A stretch of DNA of 64,000 nucleotides from JANNSX01 sp046348995 (GCA_046348995.1 JAXMDB010000001.1:372001-436000); one strand, 5' to 3'; positions 25,676 to 34,074 are shown, numbered from the stretch's first letter. Notes: generated by a model not told the origin, from the sequence alone. Translations and numbers: made by a program.

Positions 25676-26608
25676 TTAAGCCCGCGCCATGATGCCGATG
25701 ACGTTGCAGAGGATGCGCGCGAGCGTCAGCGCGGCGAGGCCGGACGTGTCCTTCTCCGCCACGAACTCGACCATCGAGAAGCCGGCGAGGTTGGTCTTGG
25801 CGGCAGCGCCTGCGATCAGCTCCACGACCTGCCAGTAGCTCAAGCCGCCCGGCGCCGGGCCGATGACCGCCGGCATGATGGACGGGTCCATCGCGTCGAC
25901 GTCGAGATTGATCCAGAGCTTGCGGCCGGCCGGGATCGCATCCAGCGTCGACTGGATGCCCTTGGCATGGATCTCGCGCGCGGTGACCAGGGACACTTTG
26001 CGCTTTCCCATCTCCTCGTAGTCGGCGACGCGGGCGCTGCCGATGCCGCGCTGTCCGGCCATGATGAGCTTGCCGACCTGGCTCATCTCGGAGGCGCGCC
26101 GCATCGTGCTCGAGAGGCCGAGCTTCTCGCCGTTGACGTCGTCACGGAAGTCGGTGTGGGCGTCGATCAAGAGGATGTCGAGCGGGCCGTGACCCTCGAA
26201 AGCCTGATAGACCGGGATCGGAATGGAATCGTCGCCGCCGATGACGACGGGCGTGGCGCCGGCCTTGAGCATGGCCGAAATCGCAGTGCGGATGCCGGCG
26301 CGGTTCTTCTCGAAATCCTTGGCGTCCCAGGGGAGATCGCCATAGTCGGCGACCGTCTTCTTGCCCTCGCCGCGGATGCGGCCCATCAAGTCGAAGTCCA
26401 TGTTGTCGAGCGCGTTGCCGTAGAAGGCGACGGCCTTGCGCACGGCCTGTGACATGCCGGCGGCGTAGGGGCCGGTCACGGCGTAGGGGGTGGCGGCGGG
26501 GGCGCCGAGAACCGCGATGCCGGGCGCGACCTTGTCGAGCGATCCGGCCGGCAGACCCATGAAGGTCGACGACGCCGAGCCGCCGAAGATGTTGTTGATA
26601 CTGGCCAT
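25676..26608 (-). CDS. Arginase/agmatinase-family protein with GGDD metal motif (paralogue 1)
   Basis: The 310-aa product has the ureohydrolase fold signatures: IGGDDS near residue 125, IDAHTDFRD near 149 and NLDVDAMDPS near 236. The last two supply four of the usual manganese ligands, but the first normally reads GGDHS, and its histidine ligand is aspartate here. The family hydrolyses guanidino compounds to urea; the substrate of this branch is unknown and altered metal preference is possible. An AGGGAC site precedes the ATG. A paralogue with the same change lies at 27330-28268. Confidence 0.82.
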   Translation of the reverse strand: MASINNIFGGSASSTFMGLPAGSLDKVAPGIAVLGAPAATPYAVTGPYAAGMSQAVRKAVAFYGNALDNMDFDLMGRIRGEGKKTVADYGDLPWDAKDFEKNRAGIRTAISAMLKAGATPVVIGGDDSIPIPVYQAFEGHGPLDILLIDAHTDFRDDVNGEKLGLSSTMRRASEMSQVGKLIMAGQRGIGSARVADYEEMGKRKVSLVTAREIHAKGIQSTLDAIPAGRKLWINLDVDAMDPSIMPAVIGPAPGGLSYWQVVELIAGAAAKTNLAGFSMVEFVAEKDTSGLAALTLARILCNVIGIMARA

Positions 26609-26824
26609 GTGATGTCCCTATTGCGCGAGCACAGGGCTCCACCTTAGCCGCGCCTCGACAGGCGGACAGAGGCTTGATGTCGGGTCAGGGATGCCGAATT
26701 GGCGGGCGCAAGAGCCTGTGGCGGGTTTGGCACAATAGCGGGATCGTGTCCGCCCCTCCAGATGCACAAACGGCCGGGAGCCGCTACAAGTCGGGCGAGC
26801 TTGGTGTCCCGTTGGGAGGTTTTC

Positions 26825-27004
26825 ATGCGGCTGAACCCGCCGACGATCTTCATCTTCGTCATTTCGGTGCTGCTCGTCGGCCTTGGCATCCTGAGCCGGC
26901 TCGGCGTCGCCCCCATCCCCGAATACATGCCCCACCAGGAATTCTGGCTGGCGGTCATCGGCTATTTGCTGCTGATGCTCGGCAATCTCGTCCGCGGTCT
27001 GTAA
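26825..27004 (+). CDS. Small two-helix membrane protein
   Basis: A 59-aa protein with hydrophobic segments at about residues 7-26 and 40-56 separated by VAPIPEYMPHQEF. GGGAGG lies seven bases before the ATG, a good ribosome site. No family recognised. It sits between the two arginase-family paralogues, divergent from the first, and converges on another tiny membrane protein six bases away. Confidence 0.6.
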   Translation: MRLNPPTIFIFVISVLLVGLGILSRLGVAPIPEYMPHQEFWLAVIGYLLLMLGNLVRGL

Positions 27005-27010
27005 GGCGGA

Positions 27011-27196
27011 TCAGCCGAAGAAGAGGCTGTGCAGGGGCGAGGGGCCGTCCATGAGGTCGATGCCCATCGCCGATTTGGCAAGGTAAAGAGCGGCGATCGC
27101 GATCGTCAGGGCCATGCCGCCGAGGCAGGCGAGCACGATGCGGTAGGCGATCGCATCGAGCGTTTGGGCGAGGGCGTGAGGCTGGCGACGGGGCAT
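27011..27196 (-). CDS. Small single-pass membrane protein, hypothetical
   Basis: A 61-aa frame with one clear membrane helix (about residues 16-41, rich in Ala, Ile and Leu) and a Pro/Leu/Phe tail. The ribosome site (CAGGTC) is weak. It is placed convergently with the 59-aa membrane protein. The membrane pattern and gap size support a gene, but there is no recognised family. Confidence 0.45.
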   Translation of the reverse strand: MPRRQPHALAQTLDAIAYRIVLACLGGMALTIAIAALYLAKSAMGIDLMDGPSPLHSLFFG

Positions 27197-27329
27197 GACC
27201 TGCGCCCTGCAAGCCGCGTGCCGTCCCGCGCCGCCCGCGCGGCCGACCGGCCCTCGACGGGCTTGCCAAGGGCGCGGCCAGGCGCAAGCTTAGCGCTGGC
27301 GCCCCTATCCAACGCCTCAGGAGCCTGCG

Positions 27330-28268
27330 ATGCCCAATTCCCCGACCTTCACGCCCCCCAACTTTCCCTTTTGCGGCGCGACCAATGTCCGCGACCTGAA
27401 GAAGCTCGATGCCGATGCTGTGGTGTTCGCAGCCCCCCATGCGACCTCCTACAAGGGCCAGGACGGGCGCGTCTTCGAAGGCTCGGCCAAGGCCATGCGC
27501 AAGGCTCTGGCGCTCGAGAGCGGCTGGCTCGACCACTACGACTTCGATCTCGAGGATACGCTCTATCCCGAGGGCTCGACCTTCCATCTGGCGGATCTCG
27601 GCGATCTCAACACGCATCCCGAGGACGGCCCCGGCAACCGCGAGATGATCGAGGCGGCGACGCGCGCCATCCTCGAGCGCGATGCGATCCCGGTGATGAT
27701 CGGCGGCGACGACTCGACGCCGATCCCCTTCATCAAGGCCTTCGAGAAGCACGGGCCGATCACCATCGTGCAGGTGGACGCCCATATCGATTGGCGCCAG
27801 AAGCGGCACGACGAGCCGCTGGGTTTGTCCTCCACCATGCGCCGCGCCTCCGAAATGGGACATGTCGAGCGCATCATCCAGGTCGGCATGCGCTCCGTCG
27901 GCAGCGCGCGTGCCAAGGAGGTGAAGGCGGCGAAGGAGTGGGGCGTCGAGATCGTCACCGCGCGCAAGGTCCACGAGGAGGGCGTCGCGGCGGTGTTGAA
28001 GCATGTGCCCGGCGGCTCCAAGGTGCTGTTCACGATCGACTGCGACAGCCTCGACGTGTCGATCATGCCGGCGGTGCTCGCGCCGACGCCGGGTGGCCTC
28101 ACCTATCTCGAGGTGATCTCCTTGCTCGAAGGCATCCGCCGCAAAGCGACCTTCGCCGGCTTCGACATGATCGAGTTCGTGCCCGAGCGCGATCCCGCCG
28201 GCACCGCGGCCTACGTTGCCGGCCGCATCGTGCGCTACGCGATCGCGCAGCTCATCCGGCAGGGGTGA
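27330..28268 (+). CDS. Arginase/agmatinase-family protein with GGDD metal motif (paralogue 2)
   Basis: The 312-aa product aligns over its length with the protein at 25676-26608; both share GGDDS, GLSSTMRRASEM and IMPAV. Metal-site segments are IGGDDSTPIP, VDAHIDW and TIDCDSLDVS, so again the usual GGDH histidine is Asp, and the DxDxxDP proline is also lost. A hydrolase acting on a guanidino or amidino substrate is the family expectation; the exact one cannot be told. AGGAG lies ten bases upstream of the ATG. A long repeat-rich gap follows. Confidence 0.82.
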   Translation: MPNSPTFTPPNFPFCGATNVRDLKKLDADAVVFAAPHATSYKGQDGRVFEGSAKAMRKALALESGWLDHYDFDLEDTLYPEGSTFHLADLGDLNTHPEDGPGNREMIEAATRAILERDAIPVMIGGDDSTPIPFIKAFEKHGPITIVQVDAHIDWRQKRHDEPLGLSSTMRRASEMGHVERIIQVGMRSVGSARAKEVKAAKEWGVEIVTARKVHEEGVAAVLKHVPGGSKVLFTIDCDSLDVSIMPAVLAPTPGGLTYLEVISLLEGIRRKATFAGFDMIEFVPERDPAGTAAYVAGRIVRYAIAQLIRQG

Positions 28269-28422
28269 GGCGGGGAGGCGGTCGGCAGTCGGCAGTGTCC
28301 CGCGAGGACGCCTTTGTCCTGCCAGCGAACGAGGGCATCCATCGGGGCCTCTGTCGGGCACGACGTCTCGTTGTCGCGGGAAGGCTCCTCGTATTTTCGA
28401 TGCCTGGACAAGTCCCGGCCTT

Positions 28423-28440
28423 CGCCGGGATGACGATGGG
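28423..28440. repeat. Short REP-like hairpin
   Basis: TCCCGGC-CTTC-GCCGGGA, embedded in TGCCTGGACAAG...TGACGA, a context common for dispersed hairpin repeats in alphaproteobacteria. Confidence 0.6.
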
Positions 28441-28942
28441 GAGGGGGCGTGCCGAGGCCGCTGCCGCTGGTGGCCGCTTGCCTTTGTCTATTCGATTGTC
28501 AAAGAGCGAAAGGCGAAGAGTTGAGCCCGGTCGCGACTTCACAGCCAACGCTCCGCCGTCTCCGCGGTCCTCGCCGGACCCGAGAGCATGAGAGACAATC
28601 CAAGGGGACGGAGTGGCCGGCCCGTGAGAGAATCATTCGGATGTGGCCGATGCCACTCCGCCGTCATCGTGGGCTTCGCTTGCCGCCGTGGCTCCTGTTG
28701 CCAAGAGCCGCTCGCGGACATCCGCCGCGAGAGTGAGCTTGCGTCAGGTTCTCCCCATCGCAAGCGGCAGGTCAGCGCCGGATAGCTTATGTCCAGCACC
28801 CACGACGCTCCCTGCTACCGATCCACCAGCGCGCGTTCCGGTCCCTTGGCGGCAGGGCTGAGCGCAGTATGGGGGCGTGCGGAGTGAGCGGGGATAAGTT
28901 TGCGGATGATTGTTTCAGATATGGTGAACGCGGGGTTATCCT

Positions 28943-29018
28943 GTAGGGGCGAGCGGCGCTCGCCCCTCTTGGCACCGCGATGGAGGAACGAAGAGGGGCG
29001 AGCGCCGCTCGCCCCTAC
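28943..29018. repeat. Perfect paired palindrome (BIME-like, GTAGGGGCGAGC family)
   Basis: Arm 1 (28943-28970) and arm 2 (28991-29018) are exact reverse complements over 28 bases with a 20-base spacer, and each arm is also nearly palindromic on its own (GGGGCGAGC..GCTCGCCCC). It is the best-preserved member of the family seen at 22690-22767. Confidence 0.9.
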
Positions 29019-29082
29019 GGACACGCATCCGTTTCTTAGCATGGTCGTATCGATTGGGGAAATGATGTGCTTGTGGGCGTAG

Positions 29083-29137
29083 CTGCCCCTCACCCTACCC
29101 TCTCCCCGTTCGCAGCAACGGCTGCGACGGGGAGAGG
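29083..29137. repeat. CCTCTCCCCG hairpin repeat, copy 1
   Basis: CCCCTCACCCTACCCTCTCC leads into a hairpin (29099-29137) whose arms CCTCTCCCCGT and CGGGGAGAGG enclose CGCAGC..GCTGCG. One mismatch in the stem. Confidence 0.75.
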
Positions 29138-29187
29138 CGGATGCACGGCGCGTCCTTGTCGCGTGAGGCGGGCACGGCTCTCTCCTC

Positions 29188-29218
29188 CTCTCCCCGTAGC
29201 GTCAGCGTACGGGGAGAG
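29188..29218. repeat. CTCTCCCCGTA hairpin repeat, copy 2
   Basis: CTCTCCCCGTA and TACGGGGAGAG, an 11-bp perfect stem around GCGTCAGCG, followed by GTGAAGGGTGAGGGGC. Confidence 0.8.
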
Positions 29219-29261
29219 TGAAGGGTGAGGGGCAACCACAAAGGAGATCACTGCCAAAAGA

Positions 29262-29336
29262 GTAGGCGGCCTGCCGGTCGCCCCACCGGTCTTGCCACAT
29301 CCGCCGTGCCGTAGGGGCGAGCGGCAGCTCGCCCAC
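29262..29336. repeat. Two degenerate GTAGGGGCGA-family units
   Basis: Units at 29262-29287 (GTAGGCGGCCTGCCGGTCGC) and 29311-29336 (GTAGGGGCGAGCGGCAGCTC) both start with GTAGG, so unlike the intact pairs they appear in the same orientation. Confidence 0.65.
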
Positions 29337-29378
29337 TGTCACGACTGGCCTTGCGCTCGAGATGCGCGTCGGTGCTTT

Positions 29379-29407
29379 TCTCCCCGTAACGCAAGCGTAC
29401 GGGGAGA
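29379..29407. repeat. TCTCCCCGTA hairpin repeat, copy 3
   Basis: TCTCCCCGTA and TACGGGGAGA form a 10-bp perfect stem around ACGCAAGCG. Confidence 0.8.
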
Positions 29408-29448
29408 GGAGATCGTAGGTAGCCACAAAGGATATCATTTCTGCAAAT

Positions 29449-29472
29449 GGGCGACCTGCCGGTCGCCCCTAC
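29449..29472. repeat. Single GGGCGACC unit
   Basis: GGGCGACCTGCCGGTCGCCC followed by CTAC, the right half of the BIME-like element. Upstream it shares CCACAAAGGA-ATCA-like sequence with the region before 29262, suggesting that a composite was duplicated. Confidence 0.7.
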
Positions 29473-29506
29473 GGTTGAAATGGACGTCGGGCGGGAGCAT
29501 GCCCGA

Positions 29507-30259
29507 TCACTGCGCCGCAAAGAACCGCATCAGCTCCTCCGCCACCTTGTCCGGAATCTCCGTCAGGATGCCATTGCGGAGGGTGTCGAATACCACGAGG
29601 GACGCGCGGGAGAGCTTCTCCGCAACGCGGCGCGCGACCTCGGCACCGCAGCCGCGCGCAAGCTCGCCTGTCATGACGAGCGCCGGCGCGGTGATCTGAG
29701 GCAACAGCGGTGCGATTTCGGTTTCGGTATAGAGCGCGTACGTGCGGATGAACACGTCGTCGGCGATGCTCGCGATCTGACGCAGCCTGACCTGCAACGC
29801 CTCGGGCTCGCGGGCGATAAACTCGGGCCGGTACCAGCTCTGCACCAGCGACGCCATGACCGGCGCCACGCCCTCGGCCCGCAGGCGCGTGATCAGCGCT
29901 GCCCCTGCCGCCCGATCGGCGTCGCTGCGATCGGCCGGGGCCGCGAGCAGAGCCAGGGCGGTAACGCGCTCGGGAAATCGGACGGCGTACGCCGCCGCGA
30001 TGAACGCACCGAGCGAGTGGCCGACCAGGCGGATACGGTCGAGCTTCAGATCCGTGCGCACCCGCTCGAGATCATCGACGAAGATGTCGAGGTGCGCCTC
30101 GCCGAGCGGCGGGGCCGATGCACTGTGCCCGCGGAGATCGTAGCTGATGCAGCGGAAATGCCCGGTCATCGGCGCGATCGTCGGCCCCCACGTCTCGTGC
30201 GTCGATCCGTTGCCGTGCACGAAGACGACCGGCTCGCCCGAGCCTTCGATTTTCTGCAT
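29507..30259 (-). CDS. Alpha/beta hydrolase-fold protein lacking the usual catalytic His
   Basis: The 250-aa product has the alpha/beta hydrolase fold: FVHGNGS oxyanion region near residue 12, the nucleophile elbow GHSLG near residue 98, and the late strand LVMTGE. Where family members carry the acid after TGE (usually Asp) it reads ELARGC, and where the catalytic His is expected before the ExPxxV segment it reads LRNGILTEIPD, with Asn. It may be inactive or use other residues. The start follows GTGAGG. It begins six bases after the monooxygenase stop, so the two are surely co-transcribed. Confidence 0.82.
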   Translation of the reverse strand: MQKIEGSGEPVVFVHGNGSTHETWGPTIAPMTGHFRCISYDLRGHSASAPPLGEAHLDIFVDDLERVRTDLKLDRIRLVGHSLGAFIAAAYAVRFPERVTALALLAAPADRSDADRAAGAALITRLRAEGVAPVMASLVQSWYRPEFIAREPEALQVRLRQIASIADDVFIRTYALYTETEIAPLLPQITAPALVMTGELARGCGAEVARRVAEKLSRASLVVFDTLRNGILTEIPDKVAEELMRFFAAQ

Positions 30260-30265
30260 GACGCC

Positions 30266-31411
30266 TCACGCCGCCGGCTTGTGATCGAGGGCGACGCGCA
30301 GGCTGCGCTGCCACAAGTCCGCACGCGACAGCAGCGGCAGAAGCTTGCTCCGCAATCCGAGCAGGCTGCGCGGCCAGCGGGTGCCGACGGCGCCGTAGAG
30401 GTAGGACATGTACTGCGTCTTGTCGACGTAAGGCCGCTCGGCGGCCTCCCAGCGGCGCAGCACGGCCGGCACGTCGTTGTCCTTGGCGAGCAGCTTCGCC
30501 AGCACCACGCCGTTGACGATCGCGACGCCCGCACCTTGGCCCAAGTTCGGCGCCATGCCGTGCGCCGCGTCCCCGATGACCGCGACGCGGCCCTTCGACC
30601 AGGACGAGCAGGTCACATTGTAGAACGGCCGCCAGTATTCCTGCGGATGGCGCGGCAGGCGCTCGAGATAGCCCCGGTACTGCGGATGGCTCTCGATCCA
30701 GGTCTCCAGATTGAACGGCTGCTGCGTGCGGCCCTGGAGGTCGCTCTCCGGGCAGCAGAGGAAGATGTAGTGATGGTCCTTGCTCGCCGGCGAGATGCCG
30801 ACGCGACGGCCGCCGTTCCACATCTCGATGCGCTGGGTGTTGATGCTGTCCTCGGGCCGGCGCGGGATGAGATGCCGGCCGCAGCCGTCCTTCATGTCGA
30901 CGATGCGGGTGCCGAGTTTCAGCGAATCCCGGACGCGTGAGAACACGCCGTCGGCGCCGATGCACAGATCGGCCTTTGGCCCCCAGCCGCTTTCGAATTC
31001 GAGCCGCCCTTCCGGGTCGGCGCCGAGCACCAGCGAGTTGGTCACCACCTCGACGCCGCTCTCGATCGCCTTCTCGGCGAGGCTCTTGTGCAGCTCCGTG
31101 CGCAGCACGACGATGAGCTCGGGCAGCCGGTCGCTCATCCGGCGGATGTTGACCTCGCGGTGGTTGTGGTCGAGCAGCAGCCGGCCCTTCGTCGAGGGAA
31201 CTCCGGCGGCCGCGATCTTGTCGTAGACGCCGATCTGGCGGAGCGCGTTCAACGCGTTCTCGAAGAGGTAGATGCCGGCACCGATCTCGCGCAGCTCCCG
31301 GCCTCTCTCGTGCACGCGCACGCGCCAGCCCGATTGCGCGAGCATCGCCGCGGCGGCGAGGCCGGCAATCCCCGCGCCCGCGATCTCGGCGAAGGACTTC
31401 TCAGTCGCCAT
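30266..31411 (-). CDS. FAD-dependent aromatic-type monooxygenase
   Basis: The 381-aa product has the class A flavoprotein hydroxylase layout: GAGIAGLAAAAML near the N-terminus for FAD, a central IGADGVFSRVRDSL segment, and GDAAHGMAPNLGQGAG near residue 290. Such enzymes hydroxylate aromatic or similar rings using NAD(P)H and oxygen. The start at 31411 follows GGGGATC. It sits between an EamA exporter gene and an alpha/beta hydrolase gene, suggesting a small degradation unit; the substrate is unknown. Confidence 0.85.
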   Translation of the reverse strand: MATEKSFAEIAGAGIAGLAAAAMLAQSGWRVRVHERGRELREIGAGIYLFENALNALRQIGVYDKIAAAGVPSTKGRLLLDHNHREVNIRRMSDRLPELIVVLRTELHKSLAEKAIESGVEVVTNSLVLGADPEGRLEFESGWGPKADLCIGADGVFSRVRDSLKLGTRIVDMKDGCGRHLIPRRPEDSINTQRIEMWNGGRRVGISPASKDHHYIFLCCPESDLQGRTQQPFNLETWIESHPQYRGYLERLPRHPQEYWRPFYNVTCSSWSKGRVAVIGDAAHGMAPNLGQGAGVAIVNGVVLAKLLAKDNDVPAVLRRWEAAERPYVDKTQYMSYLYGAVGTRWPRSLLGLRSKLLPLLSRADLWQRSLRVALDHKPAA

Positions 31412-31461
31412 GTGTGATCCCCGATTCAGTCTCTGCTGCACGCATTCTAGCGATGGTTGGC

Positions 31462-32418
31462 CTACGGAGGCAAAGACCGCATGCGCGTCAGCACGACGAC
31501 GCCGGCGATGACGAGGAGGGTGCCGAGCGCCTGCGCGAGCGTGAACGGCTCACCGAGGATGAGAACGGCGAGCAGCGAGGTCGCGATCGGTCCGACACCG
31601 CCGGCGATGCTCGTCGAGACGGGGCCGATGCGGGCGATCGCCTCGCTGACGAGGACGGAGGGCAGGAAGGTCGCCAGGATCGCCATGCCGAGGGAAAAGC
31701 CGAGCACGGGGGCGGGCACCAGGATCGCCGCCGGGCCGTTGACGATCAGGAAATGCGTGATGAGGCAGCAGGTGCCGAAGATCATCGAGATGGCGATGAA
31801 GAGCTGGCTGCCGATGCGCGCGATGAGCGGCCGCGCCAGCACGAGGTAGAGCGCATAGGTGATCGAGCTCGTCAGCACGAGGCTCGCGCCGAGCAGCACC
31901 TGGTCGCCCAGGCTGACGAGGTTCTCCACGAACACGACGACGAGACCGGCATAGGTCAAGCCGAGCGCGGCCATCTGCGCCGCCTTGAGCCGGTGCCGGA
32001 ACAGCACATAGCCGAGGATGGCGACGAAGGTCGGGTAGGCGTAGAGCAGCAGCTGCTCGAACTGCGCCGTGATGTAGCGCAGGCCCTGGAAATCGACGAA
32101 CACGGAAAAGTAGTAGCCGAGGAGGCCGACGGCACAGGTTTGCGCGATCGTGCGGGCCGAGAGGTCCGTCGGCTCGCCGCGACGGCGCCGGCGGCTGAAG
32201 GCATAGAGGCCGAGGGCCAAATAGAGCAGTAGCGCGAAGCCCATCCTCAGCACGAGCTGCGTGATGCCGTCGATGTCGTAGCCGTAGTTGAGCTTGATGA
32301 AGATCGCCTTCGTCGAGAACAGCAGCGCCGAGCCGACGGCGAGCGCAAGCCCGGAACGGGCGAGGTCGCGCGGCGAGCTCGACGCGGTTGTCCGGCCTTG
32401 GGCGGCGCGATCAGCCAT
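31462..32418 (-). CDS. EamA/DMT-family transporter
   Basis: The 318-aa product has about ten membrane helices in two EamA repeats; LLFSTKAIFIKLNY opens the first, and FVDFQGLRYITAQFEQLLLY marks the helix 3-4 region. A soluble, Ser/Arg-rich 20-residue N-terminus precedes. GAGGACC lies before the ATG. It is 41 bases downstream of the amidase gene and 50 bases upstream of the monooxygenase gene, all on the minus strand. Confidence 0.87.
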   Translation of the reverse strand: MADRAAQGRTTASSSPRDLARSGLALAVGSALLFSTKAIFIKLNYGYDIDGITQLVLRMGFALLLYLALGLYAFSRRRRRGEPTDLSARTIAQTCAVGLLGYYFSVFVDFQGLRYITAQFEQLLLYAYPTFVAILGYVLFRHRLKAAQMAALGLTYAGLVVVFVENLVSLGDQVLLGASLVLTSSITYALYLVLARPLIARIGSQLFIAISMIFGTCCLITHFLIVNGPAAILVPAPVLGFSLGMAILATFLPSVLVSEAIARIGPVSTSIAGGVGPIATSLLAVLILGEPFTLAQALGTLLVIAGVVVLTRMRSLPP

Positions 32419-32459
32419 CGGGGGTCCTCAAGCCATGCGCGCCAGCCGCAGTGCTGATC

Positions 32460-33905
32460 TCAGCCCTGAAAGCTCGGCCGCTTGTCGAACCAGGGCGCGG
32501 CTTGCTCGAGCTCGGCGGCGAGCTTGAGCAACAGCGCGTCCTCGCCGAACTTCGCCGCGAAATGCACGCCGACCGGCAGCCCGTCGGGCGTCCAATGCAG
32601 CGGCACCGAGATCGCCGGCTGGCCGGTGGCGTTGAAGAGCGCGGTGAAGGGCGAGTAAGGCAGCACGCCGTTGGGGCCGAGCCGGTAGTCGAGGAAATCG
32701 CGGCTGACGGGCTTGAAGCGGCCGACCTTGGCCGGCGGCTCGCCGAGCGTCGGCGTCAACAACACGTCGTAGTTGGCGAGGAAGCGCGCCATGCGCCGGC
32801 CCACCGCGTGGACGGTATTGATGGCCGCGAGATAATCCGCGCCGCGCACGGTTTTGGCGTGCTCGAGCGCGCCCCAGGTGACGCCCTCGAGCTCGTGGTC
32901 CTCGACCTTGCGGCCGCGGGCGCGCTCGGCGGATTCGACCGTCAGCGCCGTGCCGGCCGCGACGACGTCCGCCCAGCCGCGCATCAGCTTCATGATGTTG
33001 ATCTCGGGCGCCGCCTCGATGATCTCGTGGCCGAGACCGGCGAGGAGGTTCGCGGTCTTGGCCACCGCCGCCTGGCATTCGGGATGCGTGTCGGTGCCGG
33101 CGAAGGTCTTGCTCGAGACGGCGACCTTCAGACGCTTCGGCGGCGTCTTGATCTCCTCCAGGAACGGCCAGGCGACGGCGGGGGCCCAATAGGGGGCGCC
33201 GAGATCGGGCCCATGGGTCGCGTCCAGCAGCGCCGCCGTATCGCGCACGGAGCGCGTCAGGAACCCGTCGATCGCCATGCCGCCCCAGCCTTCGCCAGAG
33301 GCCGGGCCGTCGGGGAGGCGCGCGCGCGTGGGCTTCAGGCCGAACAGGCCGCAGGAGGAGGCCGGGATGCGCACCGAGCCGCCACCGTCGCTGCCGTGGG
33401 CGAGCGGCACGATCCCGGCTGCCACCGCCGCGCCAGAGCCGCCCGAAGAGCCGCCCGACGTATGTCCGAGATGCCAGGGATTGCGCGTCGGCTTGCCGTA
33501 GACCTGCGCTTCGGTCGCCGGGCCGATGCCGCCTTCCGGGCTCGTCGTGCGCCCGAAGGTGACGAGGCCCGTGCGCTCCATGCGCAGGAAGATTTCGGAA
33601 TCGAACGTCCAATGCGTGTCGGCGAAGAGGCGCGATCCGGAGCTTGCCGGGAAGTCCTTGGCCTCGCAGCCCAAATCCTTGAGCAGGAACGGCACGCCCG
33701 CGAACGGGCCGTCGCCCAGACCCTTGGCGATGTGCTTTCTCGCCACGTCCTCGACGAGATGCACGCAGGCGGCGATCTTGGGGTCGTAGCGCTCGACGCG
33801 GGCGAGCGCGGCATCGAGCAGCTCTGAGGGCGACACCTGCTTGTGGCGTACGAGCTCGGCGAGCCCCAGGCCGTCGTAGCTCTCGTAGTCCTTGAAGTCG
33901 GCCAT
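32460..33905 (-). CDS. Amidase (amidase signature family)
   Basis: The 481-aa product has the Ser-cisSer-Lys hydrolase core: the lysine in FLLKDLG near residue 75, the Gly/Ser-rich GHTSGGSSGGSGAAVAAG, and GSDGGGSVRIPASSCGLFG with the second and nucleophilic serines. It hydrolyses carboxylic amides in the cytosol; the specific amide is unknown. It probably heads a minus-strand run with EamA, monooxygenase and hydrolase genes. Confidence 0.92.
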   Translation of the reverse strand: MADFKDYESYDGLGLAELVRHKQVSPSELLDAALARVERYDPKIAACVHLVEDVARKHIAKGLGDGPFAGVPFLLKDLGCEAKDFPASSGSRLFADTHWTFDSEIFLRMERTGLVTFGRTTSPEGGIGPATEAQVYGKPTRNPWHLGHTSGGSSGGSGAAVAAGIVPLAHGSDGGGSVRIPASSCGLFGLKPTRARLPDGPASGEGWGGMAIDGFLTRSVRDTAALLDATHGPDLGAPYWAPAVAWPFLEEIKTPPKRLKVAVSSKTFAGTDTHPECQAAVAKTANLLAGLGHEIIEAAPEINIMKLMRGWADVVAAGTALTVESAERARGRKVEDHELEGVTWGALEHAKTVRGADYLAAINTVHAVGRRMARFLANYDVLLTPTLGEPPAKVGRFKPVSRDFLDYRLGPNGVLPYSPFTALFNATGQPAISVPLHWTPDGLPVGVHFAAKFGEDALLLKLAAELEQAAPWFDKRPSFQG

Positions 33906-34074
33906 CGCGCGCGCTCCTCATGCCAATATGGCCGTCACACTAGCGGCGTGAGGCGCGTCATGCAAAAGCGGCGGCCGCATGCCGGGGACGCATCGGAGGC
34001 AGGTGGGCACCACCGGCGCTCGTCCGCTTCAGCGCCTCTCGTGCCGTCCCCGGATTGGCAGGCCGCTCGCGATC

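Larger units (their letters stand above)
28269..29506. other. 1.2-kb gene-free region rich in palindromic repeats
   Basis: No frame here has convincing coding character. It contains at least eight palindromic elements of three families, listed separately, and an unremarkable stretch from about 28445 to 28940 in which I see nothing. Such clusters grow by insertion of small repeats between genes. Confidence 0.7.

Noticed and set aside
29507..31411. Assignment of the monooxygenase-hydrolase pair to nicotinate degradation (NicC-NicD)
   Set aside because: Sequence details do not fit those families closely, the hydrolase lacks its His, and the other nic genes are absent.
31414..32232. 272-codon plus-strand frame over the EamA gene
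   Set aside because: Its composition is almost all Glu, Asp, Arg and Gly, as expected for the complement of a hydrophobic transporter gene.
32428..33921. 497-codon frame over the amidase gene
   Set aside because: Shifted shadow; the amidase frame carries the full Ser-Ser-Lys signature.
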